Below are positions 20,549-28,958 of a DNA stretch of 64,000 bases, piece after piece (position 1 is the stretch's first letter; each line of letters starts with the position of its first letter). This DNA is from Rhodoferax bucti. GTDB lineage: Bacteria > Pseudomonadota > Gammaproteobacteria > Burkholderiales > Burkholderiaceae_C. Below the pieces are notes generated by a model. It searched no databases. It was not told the origin of the DNA and saw only the letters and a list, made by a program, of their open reading frames with translations. The stretch lies in assembly GCF_005876985.1 (NCBI RefSeq), contig NZ_VAHD01000006.1, forward strand, positions 62,001 to 126,000, in the 5' to 3' direction. The translations under genes were made by a program, and so were the position numbers.

Positions 20549-21808
20549 CTAACGGCTATTCCGCAAGAAGAAGTGCTGGATGGCATTGCCGGCCCGCTCA
20601 CGCGCAGCCGCGTCGCCGGCATGGAGCTCAGCCATCGCGCCGTGCAGCATTTTTTGGCTCAGGCCTCGGGCCAGCGCTTCCAGCACCGCGTCTACGTCTT
20701 CGCCCTTGGCCAGCAGCTTGCGGGCACGGGCGAGTTCGGCGGCGCGCCATTCTTCGGCTTGCGCGTTGAGTTGCTGGATCAGCGGGACCGCACTGCGCTG
20801 GTCCACCCAGTGCATAAAGCTTTGTACGCCGGCATCCACAATGGCCTCGGCCTGGGCCACGGCGGCCTGGCGGTTGGCCTGGGCGGTTTGCACCACGCCG
20901 GCTAGGTCGTCCACGGTGTAGAGGTACACATCGCCCAAAGCTTTGACTTCGGGCTCGATGTCGCGCGGCACGGCCAGGTCCACCATGAACATGGGGCGGT
21001 GTTTGCGCTTTTTGAGTGCGCGCTCCACCGCCCCCAGGCCGATGATGGGCAGGGTGCTGGCGGTGCAGCTGATGACCGCATCAAACTCGTGCAGCCGCTC
21101 GGGCAGGTCGGCCAGGCGCATCACCTCGCCGCCGAAGCGGCTGGCCAGCTTTTCGCCCCGCTCCAGCGTGCGGTTGGCAATGGCGATGGCCTTGGGGTTC
21201 TTGGCAGCAAAGTGCGTGGCGCAAAGCTCAATCATTTCGCCCGCACCCACAAACAGCACCTTGACCTTGGCTAGGTCTTCAAACAAATTGCCCGCCAAGC
21301 GCACGGCCGCGGCGGCCATGCTGATGCTGTGTGCGCCGATTTCGGTAGAGGTGCGCACCTCTTTGGCCACGGCAAACGAGCGTTGGAAGAGCTGCGAGAG
21401 CGTGGTGCCCAAGGCGCCAGCCTCGTCGGCCGCACGCACAGCGTCTTTGAGTTGACCCAATATTTGCGGCTCGCCCAGCACCATGCTGTCGAGCCCGCTG
21501 GCTACGCGGAACGCGTGGCGGGCGGCTTCTTGGTCGGTCAGGCGGTAGGTGTGGGAGTGCAGCTCGCTGGCAGATACCCCGCCGCTTTGGGCCAGCCAGT
21601 TCAGGGTGTGGTCCAGCGCGGCCTCATCGCCAGCGCAGTAGATTTCGGTGCGGTTGCAGGTGGAGACAATGGCCGCCTCCGGGGGGCGGGCCATGCTTTG
21701 GCGCAGCCCGTGGAGCTGCGGGGCGATCTGGTCACTGGCGAACGCAAACCGGCCCCGCATATCCAGCGGTGCGGTGGTGTGGTTAATGCCTAATGCCCAG
21801 ACTGCCAT
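20549..21808 (-). CDS. hemA: Glutamyl-tRNA reductase
   Basis: First step of the C5 pathway to 5-aminolevulinate and heme: reduces Glu-tRNA with NADPH. The catalytic cysteine is in [10 protein letters not shown]; the NADP-binding loop is [26 protein letters not shown] and the helical C-terminal dimerisation domain follow. The length of 419 residues is normal. The start ([15 protein letters not shown]) is standard. It is the first gene of the hemA-prfA unit. Confidence 0.96.
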   Translation of the reverse strand: MAVWALGINHTTAPLDMRGRFAFASDQIAPQLHGLRQSMARPPEAAIVSTCNRTEIYCAGDEAALDHTLNWLAQSGGVSASELHSHTYRLTDQEAARHAFRVASGLDSMVLGEPQILGQLKDAVRAADEAGALGTTLSQLFQRSFAVAKEVRTSTEIGAHSISMAAAAVRLAGNLFEDLAKVKVLFVGAGEMIELCATHFAAKNPKAIAIANRTLERGEKLASRFGGEVMRLADLPERLHEFDAVISCTASTLPIIGLGAVERALKKRKHRPMFMVDLAVPRDIEPEVKALGDVYLYTVDDLAGVVQTAQANRQAAVAQAEAIVDAGVQSFMHWVDQRSAVPLIQQLNAQAEEWRAAELARARKLLAKGEDVDAVLEALARGLSQKMLHGAMAELHAGDAAARERAGNAIQHFFLRNSR

Positions 21809-21875
21809 ATGTTTAGACCGCGATTATAAAATCCAGCGACCTCCACCCCCCGCATTGGCTTGATTGGCCTTCGCA

Positions 21876-22154
21876 ATGACCGCCATGGGCCCACTCGATC
21901 TCCTGAACCACCTGCTGAACTTTGCAGCCCCCGCCTTGGTAGTCGGGCTGCTGCTGGCGATTCTGGCTCCAGTTTTATATAGAAAAGTGCCGATAGCGCA
22001 CAGCCTGCGTGCGCAAGCAGCTATTAATTTTATAGCGGGCCTGGTGTCGCTGCTGGCCGGACTCGTGTTTTTCGGGCGTGACGGCAAGATGGGCACCTAT
22101 GCCGCCATGGTGCTGGCGTGTGCTGCAAGCCAGTGGTGGAGCATGCGGCGTTGA
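21876..22154 (+). CDS. Small membrane protein of unknown function
   Basis: About 92 residues with two or three hydrophobic segments (LLNHLLNFAAPALVVGLLLA, AAINFIAGLVSLLAGLVFF, MGTYAAMVLACAASQWW). I do not recognise the family. ATG 21876 is used; a TTG four codons upstream is also possible. The central cytoplasmic-loop codons overlap a full dispersed repeat copy, which suggests the loop tolerates change. It is divergent from hemA and followed by a HAD phosphatase gene. Confidence 0.6.
   Translation: MTAMGPLDLLNHLLNFAAPALVVGLLLAILAPVLYRKVPIAHSLRAQAAINFIAGLVSLLAGLVFFGRDGKMGTYAAMVLACAASQWWSMRR
21985..22035 (-). repeat. Dispersed palindromic element inside small membrane protein gene
   Basis: On the minus strand it reads GCTATAAAATTAATAGCTGC, TTGCGCA, then TGCGCTATCGGC. 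Both halves and the A/T-rich left flank match the family. It is read in frame as the loop RKVPIAHSLRAQAAINF. Confidence 0.65.
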
Positions 22155-22205
22155 GCGGCTGCGCTCCGATTATTTGATTTTCTTTTGATTTTTCGCAGGA
22201 GTTGC

Positions 22206-22865
22206 ATGTCTTCACGTTTCAAAGCGGTTTTGTTTGACCATGACGGCACCTTGGTCGATTCCGAGGCGGTGCACCACGCGCTGTGGAACCAGGTGTTGCA
22301 ACCCTATGGCGTGGAGATTCCGCTGGACGTGTACATGCAGCATTACTCCGGCGTACCTGCTCTGGCCAATGGCGAAGATGTGCGCCAGCGCTACGGTTTG
22401 GCCCCCAGCGCGGAGGCACTGGCAGAGGCCAAGAACACGGCCGCCGAGCACTACCTGCAGACCAACGCCTTCCCCTTGATGCCCGAGGTGCGTGCGTGCC
22501 TGGCGCGTTTGAACGCGGCCGGCCTGCGCAAAGGCGTGGTCACGGGGGCACGCATGTTTGCGATTGCGGCCACCCTGCGCTCGCACGTCATGGCGGCGGA
22601 ATTTGAGGTGGTGGTTTCTGCCGACGAGGTGGTGCACAGCAAGCCCGCGCCCGATTGCTACCTGCTGGCTTTGCAGCAAATGGACCTGCAAGCCCACGAA
22701 GCCGTGGCCTTTGAGGACACCGAGCATGGGGTGGCGGCGGCTGTGGCGGCGGGCATTGCCTGTGTGGCGATTCCGACCCCGATGTCGGCGGGACAAGACT
22801 TCAGTGCCGCTACTGTGCTGCTGCCGGATATGCAGTCGGCGGTGGATTGGGTACTGGGCCGCTAA
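22206..22865 (+). CDS. HAD family hydrolase, phosphatase/phosphomutase-like
   Basis: A 219-residue HAD hydrolase with motif I FDHDGTLVDSE (nucleophile Asp), a cap helix region, motif II VVTGARM, motif III lysine in SKPAPDCY and motif IV FEDTEHGV. It belongs to the group of phosphoglycolate phosphatase and beta-phosphoglucomutase-like enzymes; the substrate cannot be deduced. Start ATG 22206 has CAGGAG five bases upstream. Next to it, convergent, is a solute-binding protein gene. Confidence 0.87.
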   Translation: MSSRFKAVLFDHDGTLVDSEAVHHALWNQVLQPYGVEIPLDVYMQHYSGVPALANGEDVRQRYGLAPSAEALAEAKNTAAEHYLQTNAFPLMPEVRACLARLNAAGLRKGVVTGARMFAIAATLRSHVMAAEFEVVVSADEVVHSKPAPDCYLLALQQMDLQAHEAVAFEDTEHGVAAAVAAGIACVAIPTPMSAGQDFSAATVLLPDMQSAVDWVLGR

Positions 22866-22878
22866 GCCCCGGCACGGC

Positions 22879-23664
22879 TCAGGGCTTGCGTAAGCGGGCC
22901 ACCGTGCCGTCTTTGCGCATGGCGCGGATCGTTTCGTCGATCTCGCGCATGCGCCCGACCAGGGGGGAGCGCTTGCCAATGCAAACCTTCACATCATCCA
23001 TTGCGAGCACTAACGGGATGGCTTTGATGTCATCGTCCAGCCCGAGGGCCTTGAGTGCGGGCTCCGCGAGATCCTCGACTTCCACAAACACATCGAACCG
23101 GCCGGCCAGCAGCATGCGAAAGGCCAGCTCCCGGTCCCGCACGTATTCCACGTGTCGAGAGCCCAGGGTGGCTTTGGTCCAGTTGTTGCCCAATATGCTG
23201 CCGAGTTTGAGGCCTGCGAGGTCGGTATTCGTTTGGAACTTGAGGTACTTGGCAAACTGAGGGTGGTCCGCGCGTGCGTAGGCGCTCAACCTGGCTTGCA
23301 GCAGCGGCTCGGTGCTCGCCACGGTGTATTCCAGACGCGCCGGAGTGGCTGCGCTCACAAATCCGTCTGCCTCCCCGTGTTCCACCATGGATTGCGCCCG
23401 CGCCCACGGGTACGCATGGTGAGTAACGCCCAGTTGGAGCCGCTTGTTGAACAGCTCCTCGACGATGCGGGGCGAGGTGCCGCGCAGCACGCCGTTGTCC
23501 AGGTAGGAGAGGGGCGGGAAGTTGTCGGCATACACAAACTTGAAAGCCCGCGTGTCTTTGGCCCGGCTCGTTGTGCTGCCCGCCGCAATAGCCAGTGTGG
23601 CTGCCGATAGCAGCCATGTGCGCCTGCCGGGAGGGCTGGGGCTGGCGGATTCGTCTGTCGTCAT
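22879..23664 (-). CDS. Periplasmic solute-binding protein family 3 (amino-acid type)
   Basis: About 261 residues. The N-terminal RRTWLLSAATLAIAAGS segment is an export signal with a twin-arginine-like pair. It is followed by the family-3 binding fold (FKFVYADNFPPLSYLDNGVLRG, ADGFVSAATPARLEYT, DVFVEVEDLAEPAL). There are no permease or ATPase genes beside it, so it may be an orphan binding protein or a sensor-like protein. The start is uncertain (23664 or 23706). Confidence 0.75.
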   Translation of the reverse strand: MTTDESASPSPPGRRTWLLSAATLAIAAGSTTSRAKDTRAFKFVYADNFPPLSYLDNGVLRGTSPRIVEELFNKRLQLGVTHHAYPWARAQSMVEHGEADGFVSAATPARLEYTVASTEPLLQARLSAYARADHPQFAKYLKFQTNTDLAGLKLGSILGNNWTKATLGSRHVEYVRDRELAFRMLLAGRFDVFVEVEDLAEPALKALGLDDDIKAIPLVLAMDDVKVCIGKRSPLVGRMREIDETIRAMRKDGTVARLRKP

Positions 23665-23736
23665 CGGGTCAGTGTAGAACCCGGCAGCCCGCGCGCAAGA
23701 GGGCATTCCTGTAGCGCGCTCGCGGCAGGGGCGTGT

Positions 23737-24555
23737 TTACACCGGGCTGAACAGGTCCACCCGGTCGGTGATGATGCCGTCGGTATGCAGGTCGATCAGG
23801 CGCTGGGCGGCCCATTCGTCGTTCACGGTGTAGCTCAGCGTGCGCATGCCGGCAGCCTTGGCCTGGGTCACGGTGCGGCTGTCCCACAGGGCGTGATTAC
23901 ACACAATGGCCTGGCAGCCCAGGCGCAGTGCGGTTTCCAGCCAGCCGGTCCATAAGGTGTCGAGCAGCAGGCCACGCGGCAATTCGGGTTGGGTGTCCAA
24001 GGCGCCTTCCAGCGCTTCGGCGCTGAACGAGGTGAGCAGCGGCGGCACGGCCTGGCCTGCCCACAGGCGGGCAGCGTGCTGCGCGACCACTTCGCCTGTG
24101 TGACGCTCGGTGCCGGGGGTGGGCTTGATTTCGATGTTCAGCAAGTAGCCGTTGCGCAGGCAGTAGGCGGCGATGCCGTCCAGCGTGGGAATCGTCTCGC
24201 CCGCGTAGGCACGGCTGTGCCAAGCGCCGGCATCGAGCTGGCTTAGGGTGTGCCAAGCGTGGTTGCCTGCAATGGTGTGGTTTGCTACATCTTTGATAGC
24301 TACTTGCGCTTGCTCTATGGGCGCTAGCGCCTTGTAGGATGCATTGGTGGTGCGGGTGAGGGTGGCGTCGTGCAGCAAAAAGGGCACGCCGTCGGCGCTG
24401 AGTTTCACATCGCACTCGAACATGCGGTAGCCATGGCCGGCCCCGAGGCGAAAGGCAGCCAACGTGTTCTCCGGCGCCAGCTTGCCGGCACCGCGGTGGG
24501 CGACCCAGCGGGGGTAGGGCCAGGCGGGGAGGTCGAACACGTTTTCCGCAGTCAT
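23737..24555 (-). CDS. ugpQ: Glycerophosphodiester phosphodiesterase
   Basis: Hydrolyses glycerophosphodiesters to glycerol-3-phosphate plus an alcohol; last gene of ugpBAECQ. The GDPD signature is [18 protein letters not shown] with [10 protein letters not shown] and [12 protein letters not shown]. Compared with E. coli UgpQ from memory, the segment between RTTN and LDAGAW is about 19 residues longer (about residues 73-93), and precisely this stretch is encoded by a dispersed repeat. The start overlaps the ugpC stop in ATGA, so the pair is coupled. Confidence 0.93.
   Translation of the reverse strand: MTAENVFDLPAWPYPRWVAHRGAGKLAPENTLAAFRLGAGHGYRMFECDVKLSADGVPFLLHDATLTRTTNASYKALAPIEQAQVAIKDVANHTIAGNHAWHTLSQLDAGAWHSRAYAGETIPTLDGIAAYCLRNGYLLNIEIKPTPGTERHTGEVVAQHAARLWAGQAVPPLLTSFSAEALEGALDTQPELPRGLLLDTLWTGWLETALRLGCQAIVCNHALWDSRTVTQAKAAGMRTLSYTVNDEWAAQRLIDLHTDGIITDRVDLFSPV
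24281..24336 (+). repeat. Dispersed palindromic element inserted in ugpQ
   Basis: It reads TTTGCTACATCTTTGATAGC, TACTTGCGCTTG, then GGGCGCTAGCGCC. It is in frame on the opposite strand and encodes the extra peptide [19 protein letters not shown] in UgpQ. Confidence 0.75.
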
Positions 24556-25589
24556 ACCGACTCCACGCGCTTGCCGGTGGCCGCGTCGAAATGGTGCAGG
24601 CGGTCCGCGCGCGGGGTGACGTGCAGGGTGCTGCCCAGGGCGGGCACAGCGGCCGACTCTTCGATGCGGATGATGACGGTCTCATCCGCGTCCGCGGCGT
24701 TCAATTTGTGCGCCCACTTGCCGTAGATCAGGCGCTCGGCACCCAGCATTTCCACCGCTTCCACTTGCAGGGCCCATCCGCCAGACGTGATGTCCAGGTG
24801 CTCGGGGCGGATGCCGGTGATGACGCCGGGTTTGGCATCCGGTGCGTTTTTGAGCAGGTTCATGGGCGGCGAGCCGATAAAGCTGGCCACAAAGGTGCTG
24901 GCCGGGCGGGTGTAGACCTCTTCGGGCGTGCCGAACTGCTCCATCACCCCACCATTCATCACGATCATGCGCTGGGCCAGGGTCATGGCTTCGACCTGGT
25001 CGTGCGTCACAAACAGGCTGGTGATGCCCAGCTCGCGGTGCAGCTTCTGGATTTCCAGCCGGGTTTGGGCGCGCAGCTTGGCGTCCAGGTTGGAGAGGGG
25101 TTCGTCAAACAAAAACACCTGGGGCTGGCGCACGATGGCGCGGCCCATGGCCACACGCTGGCGCTGGCCGCCGGACAGGGCCTTGGGCTTGCGCTCGAGG
25201 TAGGGGGCCAGCTCCAGAATTTTGGCGGCCTTGTCAACGCGCGCCTTGATCTCGTCCATGGGCACGTTGGCGATCTTGAGGCCATAGGCCATGTTCTCAA
25301 ACACGCTCATGTGCGGGTAAAGCGCGTAGTTCTGGAACACCATGGCGATGTCGCGGTCGCTGGGCTCCAGGTCGTTCACCACGCGCCCGCCAATGGAGAT
25401 CTGGCCGTAGCTCACTTCTTCCAGTCCTGCCACCATGCGCAAGAGCGTGGATTTGCCGCAGCCGCTGGGCCCGACGATGACGATGAATTCACCATCCTGA
25501 ATCTGGGCGTTCACGCCATGGATGACCTGGTTGGCCGTTTTGCCGCTGCCGTAGCGCTTGATGACGTTTTTGAGTTCGATGGAAGCCAT
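24552..25589 (-). CDS. ugpC: sn-Glycerol-3-phosphate ABC transporter ATPase
   Basis: ATP-hydrolysing subunit, MalK-like, of the glycerol-3-phosphate importer. It has Walker [10 protein letters not shown], signature [17 protein letters not shown] and Walker [16 protein letters not shown]. The C-terminal TOBE/regulatory region (IRPEHLDI) extends to residue 345, a normal length. Gene order B-A-E-C-Q on this strand supports the Ugp assignment over other CUT1-type sugar systems. Confidence 0.93.
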   Translation of the reverse strand: MASIELKNVIKRYGSGKTANQVIHGVNAQIQDGEFIVIVGPSGCGKSTLLRMVAGLEEVSYGQISIGGRVVNDLEPSDRDIAMVFQNYALYPHMSVFENMAYGLKIANVPMDEIKARVDKAAKILELAPYLERKPKALSGGQRQRVAMGRAIVRQPQVFLFDEPLSNLDAKLRAQTRLEIQKLHRELGITSLFVTHDQVEAMTLAQRMIVMNGGVMEQFGTPEEVYTRPASTFVASFIGSPPMNLLKNAPDAKPGVITGIRPEHLDITSGGWALQVEAVEMLGAERLIYGKWAHKLNAADADETVIIRIEESAAVPALGSTLHVTPRADRLHHFDAATGKRVESV

Positions 25590-25604
25590 AAATTCTGAGT
25601 CCTA

Positions 25605-26456
25605 TTACTTTTCGGTGTCCACGAGGCCTTTGACAAACCACTTTTGCATGAGCATGACCACCAGCGCGGGCGGCAGCATGGCCAGCATGGCGGTGGCCAT
25701 GACGATGTTCCATTCGGTTTGTGCGTCGCCGCCGGAGATCATTTGCTTGATGCCGATGACCACCGGGTACATGTCTTCCTTGGTGGTGACGAGCAGCGGC
25801 CAGAGGTACTGGTTCCAGCCGTAAATGAACTGAATAACAAACAGTGCTGCCATGCTGGTGGCCGACAACGGCACCAAGATGTCTTTGAAGAAGCGCATGG
25901 GGCCCGCACCGTCCACCCGCGCGGCTTCTACCAGTTCATCCGGCACGGTCAGGAAAAACTGGCGGAACAAAAAGGTGGCCGTAGCCGACGCAATGAGCGG
26001 CACGGTCAGCCCGGCATAGCTGTTGAGCATGCCCAGATCCGCCACCACTTGGTAAGTGGGGCCGATGCGCACTTCTACAGGAAGCATCAATGTGATGAAG
26101 ATGGCCCAAAAGAAAAACATGCGGGCCGGAAAGCGGAAGTACACGATGGCAAAGGCCGACAGCAGCGAAATGGCGATCTTGCCGATGGAGATGACCAGGG
26201 CAGTAATCAGGCTGACCATCATCATGCGGCCCACGGAGGCGTGGCTGCCGCTGCCTTCGCGCCCACCGGTGAGGGCCGTGACGTAGTTGTCCCACATGTG
26301 GGCGCCGGGCCACAGAGGCATGGGCGACTGCACCACGGCGTCAGCCGTGTGGGTGGAAGCCACAAAGGTGATGTAAATGGGGAATGCCACGATGAGCACC
26401 CCGATGATGAGGATGGCGTGCGACAAAAAGTCCAGCCAGGGGCGACGTTCGACCAT
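25605..26456 (-). CDS. ugpE: sn-Glycerol-3-phosphate ABC transporter permease
   Basis: 283-residue inner-membrane permease with six predicted membrane segments. It has the EAA loop that docks the ATPase ([20 protein letters not shown]) and an N terminus typical of the MalG/UgpE type ([18 protein letters not shown]). The ATG overlaps the ugpA TGA stop (TGATG), so translation is coupled. It works with UgpA as the membrane channel. Confidence 0.93.
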   Translation of the reverse strand: MVERRPWLDFLSHAILIIGVLIVAFPIYITFVASTHTADAVVQSPMPLWPGAHMWDNYVTALTGGREGSGSHASVGRMMMVSLITALVISIGKIAISLLSAFAIVYFRFPARMFFFWAIFITLMLPVEVRIGPTYQVVADLGMLNSYAGLTVPLIASATATFLFRQFFLTVPDELVEAARVDGAGPMRFFKDILVPLSATSMAALFVIQFIYGWNQYLWPLLVTTKEDMYPVVIGIKQMISGGDAQTEWNIVMATAMLAMLPPALVVMLMQKWFVKGLVDTEK

Positions 26457-27343
26457 CAGTAGTTCACCTTTTTCTCAACAAAGCGGAATTGCACGACCGT
26501 CAACGCGACAACGATCACCATCAGCACCACCGACTGGGCTGCCGAGCCGCCCAAGTCCATGGCCTTGAAGCCGTCGAAATACACCTTGTAGACCAGAATG
26601 GCCGTGTCTTTGCCCGGGCCGCCTTTGGTGGCCGCATCGACGATGGCGAAGGTGTCAAAGAAGGCGTACACCACGTTGATCACCAGCAGGAAGAAAGTGG
26701 TGGGGGAGAGCAGCGGGAACTGGATGGTCCAGAACCGGCGCCAGGGGCGTGCACCGTCCATGGACGCGGCCTCGATCAGCGATTTGGGGATGCTCTGCAA
26801 GCCGGCTAGAAAGAACAAAAAGTTGTAGGACAGTTGCTTCCAAACTGCGGCCATGACGATCAGCGCCATGGCGTGGTTGCTGTTGAGCAGCGGATCCCAA
26901 CTCGCACCCAGCGCGCGGATGCCGTAGCTCACGATGCCGATGCTAGGGGCAAACATGAACAGCCATAGCACGCCCGCCACCGCAGGCGCTACGGCGTAGG
27001 GCCAGATCAGGAAGGTGCGGTAGATGCCGGAGCCTTTGACCACGCGGTCGGCAAATACAGCCAGCATCAGAGAGATGCTCAAGCCGCATACGGCGACCAG
27101 TGCAGAAAACACCGCCGTGGTTTTGAAGGAGGCGAGGTACGACGCATCGTTCCACAGGTTGCGGAAGTTCTCCAGCCCGACGAACTGTACCGAGGTGCCG
27201 AAGGCATCGCTTTGCTGCACGGATTGCAGCAGGGCTTGTGCTGCCGGCCAGAAGAAGAAGACCGAGATGACGACCACCTGCGGTGCGATCAGCACCCAGG
27301 GCAGCCATGCCGACTTGAATACCACCCGTTTTTCAGTTGCCAT
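26456..27343 (-). CDS. ugpA: sn-Glycerol-3-phosphate ABC transporter permease
   Basis: 295-residue permease, partner of UgpE. Membrane segments start at [20 protein letters not shown]. The EAA loop is [20 protein letters not shown]. The subunit belongs to the MalF-type partner family without the large periplasmic loop. It is separated from ugpB by about 95 bases containing a hairpin, as often seen between binding-protein and permease genes. Confidence 0.93.
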   Translation of the reverse strand: MATEKRVVFKSAWLPWVLIAPQVVVISVFFFWPAAQALLQSVQQSDAFGTSVQFVGLENFRNLWNDASYLASFKTTAVFSALVAVCGLSISLMLAVFADRVVKGSGIYRTFLIWPYAVAPAVAGVLWLFMFAPSIGIVSYGIRALGASWDPLLNSNHAMALIVMAAVWKQLSYNFLFFLAGLQSIPKSLIEAASMDGARPWRRFWTIQFPLLSPTTFFLLVINVVYAFFDTFAIVDAATKGGPGKDTAILVYKVYFDGFKAMDLGGSAAQSVVLMVIVVALTVVQFRFVEKKVNY

Positions 27344-27391
27344 AGTGGGGGAACAAAGGGTTGTTGTTATGGGGGGTGCAGAAATAGAAAA

Positions 27392-27421
27392 ACGGAGTGG
27401 CCGCCTGAGCGGTCACTCCGT
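27392..27421 (-). terminator. Hairpin between ugpB and ugpA (attenuating or mRNA-stabilising)
   Basis: ACGGAGTGGCCGC and GCGGTCACTCCGT pair with one mismatch around CTGA. In the ugp direction the stem is followed by TTTTCTATTTC. It probably lowers read-through into ugpAECQ or protects the ugpB message, giving more binding protein than permease. Confidence 0.6.
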
Positions 27422-27438
27422 CGTTCCGGGGCGGGAAT

Positions 27439-28758
27439 TTACTTGTTGGCTTTTTCGAAGCGTGCCAGCAGTTCGTCACCACGGGTCACGATGGCATCCA
27501 GCGCTTCTTTGGCGGTCTTTTTGCCAGCCCAGACGTTTTCGAGTTCTTCGTCCTCGATGGCGCGGATCTGCACGTAATTGCCCAAGCGGATACCGCGGGA
27601 CTTGTCTGTCACCTTGCGGATCATCTGGTTCACGGCCACATCGGTACCGGGGTTCTCTTTGTAGAAGCCGGACTTTTCGGTCAACTCAAACGCAGCAGTG
27701 GTGATGGGCAGGTAGCCGGTGCGCTTGTGGCTGGCCGACTGCACTTCGGGCTTGGAGATGTAGTCGAAGAACTTGGCAATGCCTTTGTATTCTTCGGCTT
27801 TCTTGCCGGCCATGACCCACAGGCTGGCACCGCCGATGACGGTGTTTTGGGGTGCGCCGGGTACGTCCTTGTAGTAGGGCAGGGGCGCAATGCCGTAGGC
27901 GAACTTGGCGTTCTTCTTCACGTTGCCGTAGAAGCCGCTCGATGTCGTCATCATGGCGCACTCGCCGGAGACGAAGCTGGCTTCCGGCACGTTGCCACGG
28001 CCCTTGTAGACGAACAGGCCCTGCTTGGCCATGTTGGCCAAGTTTTCAATGTGGCGCACGTGCAGGGGGGAGTTGATCTTCAGGCGGGCGTCCATGCCGG
28101 CCAGGCCGTTTTGCTTGGAGGCGAACTCCACGTTGTGCCAGGCAGAGAAGCTCTCCAGCTGTGTCCAGCCTTGCCATGCCAGGGAAATGGGGCACTTGTG
28201 GCCGCTGGCCTTTAGCTTGGCGGCTGCCAAAGCCACGTCACCCCAGGTGGAGGGGGCTTGGTCGGGGTTGAGGCCCGCAGCTTTGAAGGCGTCCTTGTTG
28301 TAATAGAAGATGGTGGTAGAGCTGTTGAACGGGAAGCTCAGCATCTGGCCGTTAGGCGCGGTGTAGTAACCGGCCACAGCAGGCACGTACACCTTGGGGT
28401 CGAACTTGTAGCCGGCATCGGCCATGACCTTGCCTACAGGCACGACCGCGCCCTTGCTGGCCATCATGGTGGCGGTACCCACTTCAAACACCTGCAGGAT
28501 GTGAGGGGCGTTGCCGGCGCGGAATGCGGCCACGGCAGCGGTCATGGATTCGTCGTACGTACCCTTGAAGGTGGGTACGATTTTGTAGTCTTTCTGGCTG
28601 GCGTTGAAATCTTTGGCCAGGTCGTTCACCCATTCGCCGTTCACAGCGGTCATGGAGTGCCACCACTGGATTTCGGTTTGCGCTTGGGCTTGGGTGGGAA
28701 TGGCAAAGGCAGCCGCGGAAACGGCGGCAATAGAGAGAGCTCTGCGGGTGATGGACAT
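27439..28758 (-). CDS. ugpB: sn-Glycerol-3-phosphate periplasmic binding protein
   Basis: 439-residue extracellular solute-binding protein family 1. The signal peptide is RRALSIAAVSAAAFAIPTQA, then the mature start TEIQWWHSMTAVNGEWVNDL, as in UgpB. Further blocks are FKGTYDESMTAAVAAFRAGN and SFPFNSSTTIFYYNKDAFK. ATG 28758 is preceded by AGGAGG and is preferred over the longer frame. It is the first gene of the operon. A Pho-box-like sequence lies 45-62 bases upstream of the start. Confidence 0.94.
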   Translation of the reverse strand: MSITRRALSIAAVSAAAFAIPTQAQAQTEIQWWHSMTAVNGEWVNDLAKDFNASQKDYKIVPTFKGTYDESMTAAVAAFRAGNAPHILQVFEVGTATMMASKGAVVPVGKVMADAGYKFDPKVYVPAVAGYYTAPNGQMLSFPFNSSTTIFYYNKDAFKAAGLNPDQAPSTWGDVALAAAKLKASGHKCPISLAWQGWTQLESFSAWHNVEFASKQNGLAGMDARLKINSPLHVRHIENLANMAKQGLFVYKGRGNVPEASFVSGECAMMTTSSGFYGNVKKNAKFAYGIAPLPYYKDVPGAPQNTVIGGASLWVMAGKKAEEYKGIAKFFDYISKPEVQSASHKRTGYLPITTAAFELTEKSGFYKENPGTDVAVNQMIRKVTDKSRGIRLGNYVQIRAIEDEELENVWAGKKTAKEALDAIVTRGDELLARFEKANK

Positions 28759-28802
28759 GGGTGCCTCCTGAATGTCGAATGCGGCGATGCTAGGTGCGCC
28801 GC

Positions 28803-28830
28803 ATGTCAAATATGTGTCACTCTCATTACA
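28803..28830. promoter_or_regulatory. Candidate Pho box between ugpB and the FAD/Fe-S gene
   Basis: ATGTCAA-ATAT-GTGTCAC resembles the PhoB-binding repeat (CTGTCAT, four A/T, CTGTCAC). A weaker third TTACA lies at the same 11-base spacing (28804, 28815, 28826). ugp operons are PhoB-controlled in enterics. The repeat faces away from ugpB, so the target and direction remain uncertain. Confidence 0.35.
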
Positions 28831-28913
28831 ACCTGAGAATTTTGACTGATTGGTCAGGGGTTTCCATTAGAAAAGCCCGTGTATAGGCGGTGCGGTACCA
28901 TCGCAGACCTACC

Positions 28914-28938
28914 AAAAAAAGGCCGTGTTGGGGCCTTT
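28914..28938 (-). terminator. Terminator-like hairpin ahead of the FAD/Fe-S gene, minus direction
   Basis: AAAGGCC (28918-28924) and GGCCTTT (28932-28938) pair. Read on the minus strand the stem runs into TTTTTTT. It would stop transcripts coming antisense out of the oxidoreductase gene before they enter the ugp operon. Confidence 0.4.
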
Positions 28939-28958
28939 GGCAGCTACTACACACCCTG

